A stretch of 64,000 nucleotides of DNA from Bacteroidales bacterium (lineage in GTDB: Bacteria > Bacteroidota > Bacteroidia > Bacteroidales > UBA10428). Positions 1 to 8,564 of the stretch are shown in pieces (position 1 is the first letter of the stretch; every line of letters begins with the position of its first letter). Both the position numbers and the translations under genes were made by a program. The notes beneath the pieces were generated by a model. That model was given only the letters and a program-made list of their open reading frames with translations. It had not been told where the DNA came from and made no database searches. The stretch spans positions 1-64,000 of the forward strand of contig JAFGBD010000030.1 in the NCBI GenBank assembly GCA_016933335.1, in the 5' to 3' direction.

Positions 1-344
1 ACATTTATAGCCCCGCTTCCGCTTATTGTCCCTTCGACAATAATTACAAGCGGCTGGGAACTGCCTGCATAGCTCGATAACTGACTGTCCGTTGTGGCAG
101 TAACAACGTTGCCATTGCCACCTCCAGTGGTACTTTCCAGACCATAGCCCGGCACAATTGCCCATCCAATGGGCACATCCGTGTCCATTTCCTGTGCCAT
201 CGATAATGAACCACAAAGCATTGAGACAATGCCAATCAACAAACTCCTGGCTGGATTGTGATTTCGGAGAAAATGAAAATTATTACCCCGGCTTAATTGA
301 CCATTTAAGTCTATTCTGGTCTTCTCCATCATTTTTGCATTCAT
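1..344 (-). CDS. Pectate lyase, PL1 family, N-terminal part (runs off the left edge)
   Basis: The reading frame opens at an ATG whose complement ends at 344 and runs off the window, so only about 114 residues are visible. A basic N-terminus and a hydrophobic stretch (LLIGIVSMLCGS) form a signal peptide. The mature part (PIGWAIVPG, then ESTTGGGNGNVV, then IIVEGTISGSG) matches the start of the intact pectate lyase at 8565-10616 almost residue for residue, so the two are paralogues. PL1 enzymes cut alpha-1,4-polygalacturonate by beta-elimination on a parallel beta-helix; the catalytic part lies outside the window. The start is 45 bases behind the stop of the broken pectate lyase (390-1276), so the two probably formed one leftward operon. 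ATGs a few codons further in (MMEK) are also possible starts. Confidence 0.85.
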   Translation of the reverse strand, partial: MNAKMMEKTRIDLNGQLSRGNNFHFLRNHNPARSLLIGIVSMLCGSLSMAQEMDTDVPIGWAIVPGYGLESTTGGGNGNVVTATTDSQLSSYAGSSQPLVIIVEGTISGSGAIN

Positions 345-389
345 AAATAGTAATTTTAAAAAAGTGAAACGATAAAAGCTTATAACCTG

Positions 390-1276
390 TTAATTAATGC
401 TATTCAAATAGTTTTCAAGCATTGTGTACCCTTCTTCGGAAATTGCATTTCTATCCCCTGCACTGTTTGGGTCGGGTCCATTATTGAGTTCCCATTCATC
501 GGGCATACCGTCATGATCTGTATCTTTTGGGGCAGGGGTGCTTTTCAGTAATGGACAGCCACCGACATCATTTTGTGTGTCAATAATACCGCATTTTTCC
601 GAAGGATCAGAAACCTTATTCTTCTCTTTGTATCCAACACCTTCATATGTCGCAAAACCTCCGCGGGTCTCTTCTATAATTCTGGAGTCTACGGCATCCC
701 TCACGGGCAGAATTGCGCCTGCGTTGTCAAGTACAGAATGGTAAACCTCAAGCGCTGTTTGCTCATTGATTGGCATGGAAGGCCATGGTCTGTCAAGTTT
801 AATTTTTTCCAAGGATATTTTTGTTTGCATACCTCCGTTCCAGTTTAATGCCGAAACATTTTCATTTCCCTCCACAAGATTGTATGCTATATACCATTTG
901 CTTAAATCATCTTCATTTTTAAAGGACGGGGTTGCAATTCTGTACATAAATTCACCTTGTTTTGTTGCAGGGCCAGGTTTGTAATAATTGGCTACAATAT
1001 TAAAGTTATAAAAATTAATTTATCACTTCCTTTCTGTGACTTTTCCCCTCCATAAAGACTTTGATAATCCCAGTTATATATCACATTATTTCTGTAATCT
1101 GTATTACCGGAACCAGAAGCCATACGGGGATCACGACTTGAATGGCGGGCTAACAGGTTGTGATGATATGTCCCATAATTGCTTCCCCAGATACCCCCAA
1201 ATCCGTGCGAGCCTTTTATATGATTGGATTTGCTCATGCTTTTCGAGATCAAACACCATTGAACAGAAATCCGGAA
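390..1276 (-). pseudogene. Broken secreted pectate lyase (PL1-like): N-terminus lost, one frameshift
   Basis: Two minus-strand frames together encode the middle and end of a bacteroidete pectate lyase. The upstream piece (about 1276 to 1010) reads VQWC, then KGSHGFGGIWGSNYGTYHHN, then RDPRMASG and YRNNVIYNW. The downstream piece (about 1010 to 390) continues NYYKPGPATKQGEF and ends with a calcium-binding type motif DTDHDGMPDEWE and the usual GYTMLENYLN tail. The frames join if one base is restored in an A/T run near 1006-1024. At the 5' end homology stops at about 1276 with an in-frame TGA just beyond, and AT-rich DNA follows, so the signal peptide and first half of the helix are missing. The frameshift alone could be a homopolymer error; the missing N-terminus could not. 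Confidence 0.85.
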
Positions 1277-1340
1277 TCATCAGAAGCGTTACATTTTATT
1301 GTAAAAGTATCCAAAAGCAAAAATAATATTTTTCTTTTGA

Positions 1341-1390
1341 TTTACTTTTTATTTACTTTTTATTTACTTTTTATTTACTTTTTATTTATT
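1341..1390. repeat. Four tandem 11-bp repeats (unit TTTACTTTTTA)
   Basis: Units lie at 1341-1351, 1352-1362, 1363-1373 and 1374-1384, followed by a partial TTTATT. The T tracts recur once per helical turn, which favours intrinsic bending. The array lies 65 bases beyond the point where the pectate lyase pseudogene loses homology. Slippage or bending at this site may relate to the deletion of the gene's 5' half; that is inference. Confidence 0.85.
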
Positions 1391-1481
1391 ATAATCTTTT
1401 TATTGCGTCATAAAATAATAAGATAATAACATTTAACCAATAATCTTTTAATCTGTTTTAAAATCTTTATTTGCTAATAAT

Positions 1482-1515
1482 AAAAAAACCCGGCCTGAGA
1501 AGTCCGGGCTTTTTT
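1482..1515. terminator. Hairpin with A run and T run, possible bidirectional terminator
   Basis: CCCGG and CCGGG arms around a ten-base loop are flanked by an A run on the left and a T run on the right, so it could work in either direction. No gene ends next to it. It sits in a segment of roughly 55-60 bases that has no counterpart in the paralogous region near 10.8 kb. Leftward transcripts from the -7 box at 1691 would have to cross it before reaching the pectate lyase genes. Confidence 0.5.
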
Positions 1516-1690
1516 AATACAACCAAACAGCTAACTATGAAAAAACTAAATACATATGAAACTCAAACGAAACACCTGGTATAACATAAAACTAAACTTA
1601 CAAGTAAATAGAATATTGTACTTTTTATGTTTGTTAATATTACTTTGATTTTCTATCACCAAATTGATTACTTTTGTATATTTATTAACA

Positions 1691-1698
1691 CAAAAATA
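1691..1698 (-). promoter_or_regulatory. -7 box TATTTTTG for the leftward pectate lyase pair
   Basis: The top strand reads CAAAAATA, the complement of the Bacteroidota -7 consensus TAnnTTTG. At the same place in the aligned paralogous region the sequence is CAAAATTA (10938-10945), also a perfect match, although neighbouring bases differ. Conservation of the box in both copies supports a real promoter. The implied transcript has a leader of several hundred bases. No clear -33 element is visible. Confidence 0.5.
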
Positions 1699-1795
1699 TA
1701 AATAAATAATCGAAATTAACTATAAATATTGTTATTTGTTTTAAAAAAAAACGAAGCATTACATGGAATTCTTCTTACCAAAGGTGTATAGCCAG

Positions 1796-1819
1796 AAACC
1801 AAATACTGGAAAAAGATAA
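1796..1819. promoter_or_regulatory. 24-bp block identical to 11043-11066, likely regulator-binding site
   Basis: The block begins AAACCAAATACTGG and continues into AAAAAGATAA. The same 24 bases occur at 11043-11066, and in both places the block starts exactly 98 bases past the end of the leftward -7 box. The surrounding sequence has diverged more, so selection on a protein-binding site is the simplest reading. The regulator is unknown; no HTCS or AraC gene is present nearby. Confidence 0.5.
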
Positions 1820-2131
1820 GACTTATGAATATCTCTGATCTTTTCAGGTATAGATGGTTCCTGCCTGATAATTCTGAAGCAGATAATAAGTGAATTCTTC
1901 AACGGTTAATTACAAAATTTCTTACTTCTTTTAGTGCTGGTATTTGATCCTTTGTTAAGTTTTATTACATCCATAGCCTTTCCCAAAAATTGGGAAAGGC
2001 TGCAGAAACCCTGTAAAATGTAATGAGGCTTACTGTGTCAATATTAATTCCCGCCGGATGGCAGGAAAGAGAAGGATGTGCAGCATTATACCCTTACTCA
2101 AAAATGATTAATGAATTATCCTTACGGCAAG

Positions 2132-2169
2132 AAAAATGTTGGCGTTTCGACTTTTCAAAACGCCAACAT
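2132..2169 (-). terminator. Rho-independent terminator of the SusC-SusD operon
   Basis: A perfect 12-bp stem (2136-2147 with 2158-2169, core TTGGCGTTT) has a ten-base loop. Read leftward it is followed by TTTTTC. It lies 49 bases beyond the stop of the last operon gene. Confidence 0.85.
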
Positions 2170-2217
2170 AAATATCTTACACTAAAAATTAAAGATCCTC
2201 TAATAAAAGAGAACTAT

Positions 2218-3123
2218 TTATTCAAATTTCAAAACAATAAATTTCTTTGTAATACTCGTGTTATTGGTTTTCAATACACCATAATATATACCATCCGCCA
2301 GATTTGAACAATCAAATGATTCTGTATATGTACCTTTTATTCTTGACTCATTGGTTATGATTGCTACTTCATGCCCAAGAATATTAATCAGGCTCAATTT
2401 CACATCACTATTTTCACTGATTGAGTAAGTAAAGTCTATGTAAGTGGAAGCAGGATTCGGATATAGCTTTAGTGCAATACCGTTGTCAGAGTACTGTGCA
2501 TTAATTCCACTGGTGGCATCCTGATCGATCAATGCGATTTCATCAATTATAAAATGATAATTTCCTAAAGTATCACATGTCCCTAAATTTATACCGACAT
2601 AATAGATACCGTCTGCTTCAGGGGTAAATGTGTTTGTTTCAGTGGTATATGCGGCCGCACAGGTATCCCACAAACCATTAAAATTATAAATCTTACCACT
2701 CAACCATTCGTGCATTACAGCAATATCTTTTTCCGTAGGATCACTTCCATCCAGTGGTTCTAAATCAAAATAAGCATATTTTATCCACCAGCAATTATGA
2801 TCAGTGGATAAATCCCTCATCGCACAGGACCATAAGTATTCTTCCCCTCCAACAAGTTCTAACTGCTGATAAACGGAAAGGTTGGTATTTGATGTACCTT
2901 TTGCCTTAATTTTAATTGCGAGGTTAGCCCCATCCCCTCCGTTTACAGTATTCTCGGTAGACCCAAATTCATACCAGACGGTGTCCAAAAGGTTTCCCTG
3001 GGAGACTTTCCAAGCTCCCTGTTCTTCCATATCGCCATTCTTTAATAGATTAACTTGAGCTGAAATGTAAAAGGCGATTGAAGAAGCCAATACTAAACTT
3101 AGTAGAATTTTTTTCATAATCAT
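2218..3123 (-). CDS. Secreted T9SS-sorted surface protein of the pectin locus
   Basis: This 301-residue protein has a signal peptide (residues 1-23, ending ISAQ) and a mature part opening NLLKNGDMEEQGAW, typical of jelly-roll carbohydrate-binding modules of the CBM4/9 kind. The C-terminus (from about 219, with LYPNPAS at the start and NLADGIYYGVL near the end) is a type A T9SS sorting domain, so the protein is exported across the outer membrane and fixed at the surface. It is the third gene behind SusC and SusD, where SusE/SusF-like glycan-binding proteins usually lie, so a glycan-binding role is likely by position, not by a recognised active site. An ATG two codons in (MKKILL) is an equally good start. 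A strong terminator follows. Confidence 0.8.
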   Translation of the reverse strand: MIMKKILLSLVLASSIAFYISAQVNLLKNGDMEEQGAWKVSQGNLLDTVWYEFGSTENTVNGGDGANLAIKIKAKGTSNTNLSVYQQLELVGGEEYLWSCAMRDLSTDHNCWWIKYAYFDLEPLDGSDPTEKDIAVMHEWLSGKIYNFNGLWDTCAAAYTTETNTFTPEADGIYYVGINLGTCDTLGNYHFIIDEIALIDQDATSGINAQYSDNGIALKLYPNPASTYIDFTYSISENSDVKLSLINILGHEVAIITNESRIKGTYTESFDCSNLADGIYYGVLKTNNTSITKKFIVLKFE

Positions 3124-3190
3124 TCAATTTAAAAGGTTAATAAAATGTCTGCAAATAAAAAACTATGTTCATGTTTGTCTTACATGGTTT

Positions 3191-4759
3191 TTAATATCCA
3201 TCATTTTGCAACAGTTTAGGATTTCTGTCAATTTCTTCCTGCGGGAACGGCAAATAATAGTTCTCATCTCTGAATACCATCGTTGCACCTCCAGGTAGCT
3301 CCATGCCATTTAGTTTTTCCCTGGCAATTTTCCAGCGTTTCAAGTCAAAGTAACGGTGCCCCTCGAGCGCCAGCTCTACCCTTCTTTCGTTGCGAATTAA
3401 CTCCCGTAAACTTTCCTTTGCGTCATATCTTGCCTGGTCCATCGGAGGCATGTCAACACCTGTCCTTCCCCTTACCTCGTCCAAAGCAGCATAAACAGTT
3501 GCATCAGGCCCTGTGGCCTCATTTCTTGCCTCGGCATACATCAGCAGCACATCGGCGTACCTCAGGTGCACCAAATCCTGGTCAGATTGGGCGGATGTAG
3601 CACTACGCTCGAACGGTGCCCGTGACAAATCAAGATACTTTTCCATCACGAAACCGGTATAAAGCACTTCATCATCTACAACAGTATCCCCGGTTGACGG
3701 ATTTGTCCAGACTTCACCAGGCAACCTCAGAGTCATGTCAAGACGGGGATCCCGGTTGGCATAACGGGTAATGCTGTCAGTGCCATCGAAAAGGGGTGAT
3801 TCATCTGCAGGCAGTCCGTCGGTCATTTGATAACTATCGGCCAGATCATCATATGCTTGCATTAGCAAATACAATCCGATTTCCACATCCATACCATTCA
3901 TATCCGAATGAATATTATCCGGGGCAAGATACCTGGTGGAAAACATGATCTCGGGATGGCCATTTCTGACATTCTGGCCTGCAGTAAGGAACAGATCACT
4001 GTAGCTGTTGGAAAGTGAAAATTTTCCACCATCTATAATCTTCTTAAGTGTATCAGCAGCAGCAGCCCATTTTTCCTGGGTCAGCAATACACGGCCCAGT
4101 ATACCCTGTGCGCTTCCTTTAACCGCATGTCCAATATATCTGGTATCGGGAAGTTTTGATATTGCGAAATTCAGGTCTTCCTCAATAAAAGCGTAAACGT
4201 CGGCTTCAGGACTTTTGGCTATTTTCGCATCATCAATTGTTTTAACGAAATTCCTGTAAACAACCACGCCCCCGAACAACCGTACCAGGTCGAAATAGGC
4301 CAATGCCCTGATAAAACGAACTTCTGCCTTGTAAATATCCAGTTCTTTTTCCTCCAGGTATTCTTTCGCCTTGTCTAAGTTGTCGAGAAAATAATTACAA
4401 CCTGAAATAACGCTGTATGGTGTGTTGTACATATTTTGCAGGGCTCCGGTCAATGCAGGTGTCAGGCCGCCTATCGTCATCTGGTACAGATTTGGCTGGT
4501 TAAAATTGGAACCGCTGCCAACCCAGATGTTGTCTGACAGTCCTTCAAAATAGATTCTTTGATACCCAAGGAAATCCTCCTGAAGGCGTGAATAAACTCC
4601 GGTTAGTGCAGTTTCCACATCTTCCTTGGAAGTCCAGAAAGTCTCGGTTGAAATACTGAGTAAAGGTTGCTTGTCGAGGAAATCTCTTTCGCATGAGACA
4701 GCCAGATAAGCCAGTAAGCAGGTAACGAACCATTTGGGGATTTTATATTGTTTGTTCAT
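3191..4759 (-). CDS. susD: SusD/RagB family outer-membrane glycan-binding lipoprotein
   Basis: This 522-residue lipoprotein has a lipobox ending AYLAVSC, with Cys23 as the likely lipidated residue. The mature start (CERDFLDKQPLLSISTETFW) is the usual SusD opening, with TPR-like helices carrying RFIRALAYFDLVRLFGG around residue 150. The C-terminus has the family's RNERRVELALEGHRYFDLKR motif and ends FPQEEIDRNPKLLQNDGY. SusD proteins cap the SusC channel and hold oligosaccharides before import. The start is 11 bases behind the SusC stop, so they are co-transcribed. With pectate lyases, rhamnosidase and arabinofuranosidase around it, the ligand is probably a pectin fragment; that part is inference. 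Confidence 0.95.
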   Translation of the reverse strand: MNKQYKIPKWFVTCLLAYLAVSCERDFLDKQPLLSISTETFWTSKEDVETALTGVYSRLQEDFLGYQRIYFEGLSDNIWVGSGSNFNQPNLYQMTIGGLTPALTGALQNMYNTPYSVISGCNYFLDNLDKAKEYLEEKELDIYKAEVRFIRALAYFDLVRLFGGVVVYRNFVKTIDDAKIAKSPEADVYAFIEEDLNFAISKLPDTRYIGHAVKGSAQGILGRVLLTQEKWAAAADTLKKIIDGGKFSLSNSYSDLFLTAGQNVRNGHPEIMFSTRYLAPDNIHSDMNGMDVEIGLYLLMQAYDDLADSYQMTDGLPADESPLFDGTDSITRYANRDPRLDMTLRLPGEVWTNPSTGDTVVDDEVLYTGFVMEKYLDLSRAPFERSATSAQSDQDLVHLRYADVLLMYAEARNEATGPDATVYAALDEVRGRTGVDMPPMDQARYDAKESLRELIRNERRVELALEGHRYFDLKRWKIAREKLNGMELPGGATMVFRDENYYLPFPQEEIDRNPKLLQNDGY

Positions 4760-4770
4760 GATAACAGTTT

Positions 4771-7700
4771 TTAGAATTTAACATTTAAACCAAAGTTTAT
4801 TATCCGGGCCTGCGGAAAATGAGAATAAACATCACTCTGATGACTTAAATGACGTTCAGGATCCAGGCCTTCGAATTTGGTAAAGGTCAGCAGGTTTTCC
4901 CCGGAAACAAACAATGTTAGTTCATTTAACCTGATACGGTTGATAAGAAAATCCGGAAAGCTGTAAGAGACCATCACATTCTTCAAACGCAGGTACGAAG
5001 CATCCATCAGGAAAAAGGTAGAATTACTGTAAGATGATACCCCTGTCCAACCAGAAACAAAAATAGCAGGAAGGTCGTTGGTCGGGTTCTCCGGGGTCCA
5101 GGCATCACGCCATTTTACAGTAGGCGAGGTTCCGGAATTGAACAGATGGTGTGTAGGACTCCAGTAATTCACCCATACTTTGCGGCCCTGCACTCCCTGG
5201 AAGAAAACGCTCAGATTCCATCCTTTATAATTCAGGTTAAATCCGAAAGAATAGGTAAAATCGGGATATGCACCGCTTATTACCTGACGATCAAGATCAT
5301 TGATCGTATCATTACCATCTATGTCTTTCATCTTCAGGTCGCCGGGCCTCGGAAATGGATTGGCCAAATGCACCGGGTAATCGCCGCTTATTGAATCGTC
5401 TATCTGGAAAACGCCATCCCAGATGTACATGTAATAGGAATCATAAGGAAGTCCGATTTTCCTGATTTTTCCGGATCTTATTTCGGTAGCGTCAATGTAA
5501 CGCAATTCATTATCATATTGTGCATACTGAAAATAAGCATCATAGTATAATTCTCCGATGTGGTGGCGATGGGTAAGTTCCGCCTCAAAGCCCCAGTTCC
5601 GCATTTTGCCGTTATTGCTTGTCGGGTCATCTTCAAATCCCATGCTTCTGGGTACCGGCTGGCGTGCAAGGATGTCATACGTATTCTTATCATACCAGTC
5701 GAATACCACTCCAAATAAACCTTTCTTTATATTAAGGTCAAGACCCAGGTCAGTAATGCGGGTGGATTCCCATCGAAGACTTTGATCCTTGAAATTATTG
5801 ATCAAGCCTCCCTGGGAAAGAGAATTCTCTTCGAAGGGATAATATACATCATCAATATGAATGAGGTTCTGATATAAATAGGTACCTATATCCGAGTTCC
5901 CCAGCACCCCGTAAGATGCTCTCAGTTTTAAATGGCTCAGCCAGTCTGAATAGTTTTTAAGAAATCCTTCTTCGGAAACCACCCATCCGGCAGATACCGA
6001 AGGAAACAATCCCCATCTGTAACCGGGAGATACTTTGGAGGTCCCGTCATAACGGATGTTGGCTTCAAAGAGGTATTTATTTCCAAATCCATAACTTATG
6101 CGTCCGAATAACGACTGCATTGCCCACTCCTCCGGATCTCTGTAAGTGGGAAGACGTTTTCCTGCATCATCAGGAAACAAGGTTTGGTTGGCTGCTGAAT
6201 AAGCCTGTATTTCAGAAAGCCGGGGGAATGATGAATTGGGCCTGTTGACCCTTAAAGCCTGGCGCCTGAAACTGATTTGCTCGTATCCTGCCAAAGCTGC
6301 AAAATCATGATTTTCACCGAATTTGGCCTGGTAATTGATAACCGAGTAAAGCGTAGGTGTATTTTCCTTTAAATAGTCATCGGTAATCCCGGGCTTATCA
6401 ACTGCTCCGGGTGATGATACATGGTCACCCCTGCTCATGTAATGCAAATAGGATGTTGTGTAATTCTGCTGATGCGTCTTAAAAAATCTGTCCACGTAAT
6501 CAACAGCATATTTAGTAGTCCAGGTCAGCCCTTTGAAAGGTTTAATATCTATATATGCCTGGCCATTCAGGTTATTCTCTCTGGAATAATAATCTCCCAT
6601 CAGGTAAATTTCTGCAGGATTACGTGCCCGCGGCTCTCCTCTGTATGCCTGTGAAACTACACGGCCGCTTCCGTCAGGAAGGTAAGGTTCATTAAGGGGA
6701 TTTGCGGTTGTTACATACAATGGCAGAAAAACATCATGCATCGGGGGCTTTTTATCATATTTATGGGTTATATTAACAATGGTTCCAAGCGTTAACCATT
6801 TATTGATATCCAAAGTATAATTTATCAGTGCATTGTAACGCTTATAACGGTAGCCCGGGAGCATGGCATCCTGGTTAAGGTAGCTGAAAGAAGCATTGTA
6901 CATACTGTTTTCCCCTCCACCTGTAACTGACAGGTTGTGGTTTTGTACAGTTGCATTCCTGTACCAGTAATCATAGGGATCAAAGTTCGGATAGTAATCT
7001 TTAAGGCTGTCGGGTGGATTGCGGTACATCTCAATTTCGTCCGGATCATATCTGAAAGGCAAACCCTGACGGTACGCTGCCTTGTTGTACATTTCCATGT
7101 ACTCAGCAGAATTTGTTATCACTTCGGGCAGCCTGGTGGGTGACTGGATGGAAATATTACCACTGTAAGTAATTACCGGCGCCCCCTTTTTTCCCTTTTT
7201 CGTGGTTACCAGTATAACACCGTTGGCTGATCTTGCCCCGTAAATGGAAGCAGATGCGGCATCTTTCAATACACTCACGCTTTCAATGTCGTTAGGGGAA
7301 AGATTATTGAGGGAACCGGATACGCCATCAATCAGGATCAGCGGATCATTGCTCCCTCCGAATGTTCCTCTTCCCCTTATCTGAATGATGGGATTTTCTT
7401 TACCCGGTTCAGCTGTCGGTTGTATCACATCGACTCCAGTCAGGCGCCCCTGGAGAAGGTTACCCGAGTTCGTCACGGGCCTTTTTATCAAAACCTCCCC
7501 GGACACATTGTCCACAGACCCTGTAAGGTTGACTTTTTTTACAATTCCATAACCAACAACCACCACTTCGTCCAATGATGTAATCTCAGGTACCAATGCA
7601 ACGTTAATTTCCGCTTGCCCATTTACCTGGATATTTTCAGTAAGATACCCAACGAAAGAAAAAGACAAAACAGCATCAGGTCCGGGTACTTCAATTGAAT

Positions 7701-7968
7701 ACTGGCCATTGAGATCCGAGACAACCCCCGTGGAGGTACCTTGAATAATAATATTTACACCCGGCAGACCTTCTCCGGTATTTACATCGGTAACAGTACC
7801 TTTTACTAATATTTGTTGCAATACAACTGTCGGTGCAATCACAATCAGATCGTCATCAAAGGTTTTGGCTGAAACCTGCAATGCATAAAAACATAGAAAT
7901 AGGATTGTTAGTCTCATATGTTTCGTTGGTTTTTGGTAAAGCCAAAAAGATGATAGCTTGTTTTTCAT
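4771..7968 (-). CDS. susC: SusC/RagA family TonB-dependent outer-membrane transporter
   Basis: This 1065-residue TonB-dependent transporter has, in order, a signal region (residues 1-35), a carboxypeptidase-regulatory-like domain (about 54-128, VKGTVTDVNTGEGLPGVNI), a TonB box (LDEVVVVGYG, 132-141), a plug (about 145-255 with SVLKDAASASIYGARSANGV) and a 22-strand barrel ending in the aromatic-rich ARIINFGLNVKF. It imports oligosaccharides with energy from TonB-ExbBD. No N-terminal STN domain is visible, so it is a standard importer and not one that signals to an anti-sigma factor. It is the first gene of the operon. No perfect TAnnTTTG box was found in the 596 bases upstream, so the promoter is unassigned. 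Confidence 0.97.
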   Translation of the reverse strand: MKNKLSSFWLYQKPTKHMRLTILFLCFYALQVSAKTFDDDLIVIAPTVVLQQILVKGTVTDVNTGEGLPGVNIIIQGTSTGVVSDLNGQYSIEVPGPDAVLSFSFVGYLTENIQVNGQAEINVALVPEITSLDEVVVVGYGIVKKVNLTGSVDNVSGEVLIKRPVTNSGNLLQGRLTGVDVIQPTAEPGKENPIIQIRGRGTFGGSNDPLILIDGVSGSLNNLSPNDIESVSVLKDAASASIYGARSANGVILVTTKKGKKGAPVITYSGNISIQSPTRLPEVITNSAEYMEMYNKAAYRQGLPFRYDPDEIEMYRNPPDSLKDYYPNFDPYDYWYRNATVQNHNLSVTGGGENSMYNASFSYLNQDAMLPGYRYKRYNALINYTLDINKWLTLGTIVNITHKYDKKPPMHDVFLPLYVTTANPLNEPYLPDGSGRVVSQAYRGEPRARNPAEIYLMGDYYSRENNLNGQAYIDIKPFKGLTWTTKYAVDYVDRFFKTHQQNYTTSYLHYMSRGDHVSSPGAVDKPGITDDYLKENTPTLYSVINYQAKFGENHDFAALAGYEQISFRRQALRVNRPNSSFPRLSEIQAYSAANQTLFPDDAGKRLPTYRDPEEWAMQSLFGRISYGFGNKYLFEANIRYDGTSKVSPGYRWGLFPSVSAGWVVSEEGFLKNYSDWLSHLKLRASYGVLGNSDIGTYLYQNLIHIDDVYYPFEENSLSQGGLINNFKDQSLRWESTRITDLGLDLNIKKGLFGVVFDWYDKNTYDILARQPVPRSMGFEDDPTSNNGKMRNWGFEAELTHRHHIGELYYDAYFQYAQYDNELRYIDATEIRSGKIRKIGLPYDSYYMYIWDGVFQIDDSISGDYPVHLANPFPRPGDLKMKDIDGNDTINDLDRQVISGAYPDFTYSFGFNLNYKGWNLSVFFQGVQGRKVWVNYWSPTHHLFNSGTSPTVKWRDAWTPENPTNDLPAIFVSGWTGVSSYSNSTFFLMDASYLRLKNVMVSYSFPDFLINRIRLNELTLFVSGENLLTFTKFEGLDPERHLSHQSDVYSHFPQARIINFGLNVKF

Positions 7969-8564
7969 AATTTAGTCGGGTTAGTTTTAATTATGTACAT
8001 AATATTCTATGAGCAATATATTTATACTTTAATAACTTAATGATACTTTTGAAACCGGGATATGCGGGATATGTTATTACAGACCTTCGAGGTTTCATCC
8101 TTTATTAATCCTACTAGTTCTTACCCTGGTAATATCTTGCTGTTTATAAAGGATGTTTAATTAACAGCCTTTTGGTAATCCCCATTCGATTCTGATATAT
8201 ATTGTTGTATCTGATATTAATCCAACGCACCATGATATCATTTATTTACCCGATTTCATACAAGCCACTTTGTAAAATTCATGAATTTAGAGTTGTGCTT
8301 TGTCAAAGAACATTAAGGTTTTTTAATCAACCTGATATTATGACAGATATTCAATATGCCGGCAAAATACCGAAATCATTCTTTTTCTTGTTCTTCTGCA
8401 TTTTCACTTGTGTTTTGCAGAAATGCAGTTTTTGAGAACTATCTATATTGATGCCCTTGGAGATAAAATATTGCCAAGGATATTATTCACAGTTTTTAAT
8501 CTGTCAAAGCAGAATTAATATTAAAATAATAATCAAAAAGGTTTTTAAAACCTTATCTAATATA
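7969..8564. other. Intergenic region, no gene recognised
   Basis: This is the upstream region of the SusC operon and the downstream region of the pectate lyase at 8565. A plus-strand frame at 8202-8435 (77 codons) has no recognisable domain and an unusual composition and is not called. Two weak inverted repeats are present: CCTTGG/CCAAGG at 8455-8479, and AAGGTTTT/AAAACCTT at about 8538-8554. The latter, read leftward, is followed by TTTTTG and may be a poor terminator for the pectate lyase. Confidence 0.6.

Larger units (their letters stand above)
1277..2130. other. AT-rich intergenic region carrying a duplicated pectate lyase promoter region
   Basis: No convincing gene is present. The stretch holds a tandem 11-bp repeat (1341-1390), a GC-rich hairpin (1482-1515), a leftward -7 box (1691-1698), a 24-bp block shared with the 11-kb region (1796-1819), and an 11-bp inverted repeat (1975-1985 with 1991-2001) that lacks a T run. 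About 1455-1820 aligns with about 10777-11067, upstream of the intact pectate lyase. A short plus-strand frame beginning ATGAAAAAACTAAAT near 1537 ends after about 15 codons and is not called. Confidence 0.75.

Noticed and set aside
1975-2001. An 11-bp perfect inverted repeat as a terminator
   Set aside because: No T run follows in either direction; it may be a protein site, but nothing supports that.
2023-2307. A 94-codon plus-strand frame
   Set aside because: It runs through the operon terminator hairpin and into the end of the surface protein gene.
3191-7968. The SusCD operon as carrying its own HTCS or sigma/anti-sigma regulator
   Set aside because: No regulator gene lies in the pectin locus, and SusC lacks the STN domain needed for sigma-factor signalling.
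8202-8435. A 77-codon plus-strand frame in the gap upstream of the SusC operon
   Set aside because: It has no recognised domain, no promoter box and a composition like translated AT-rich non-coding DNA.
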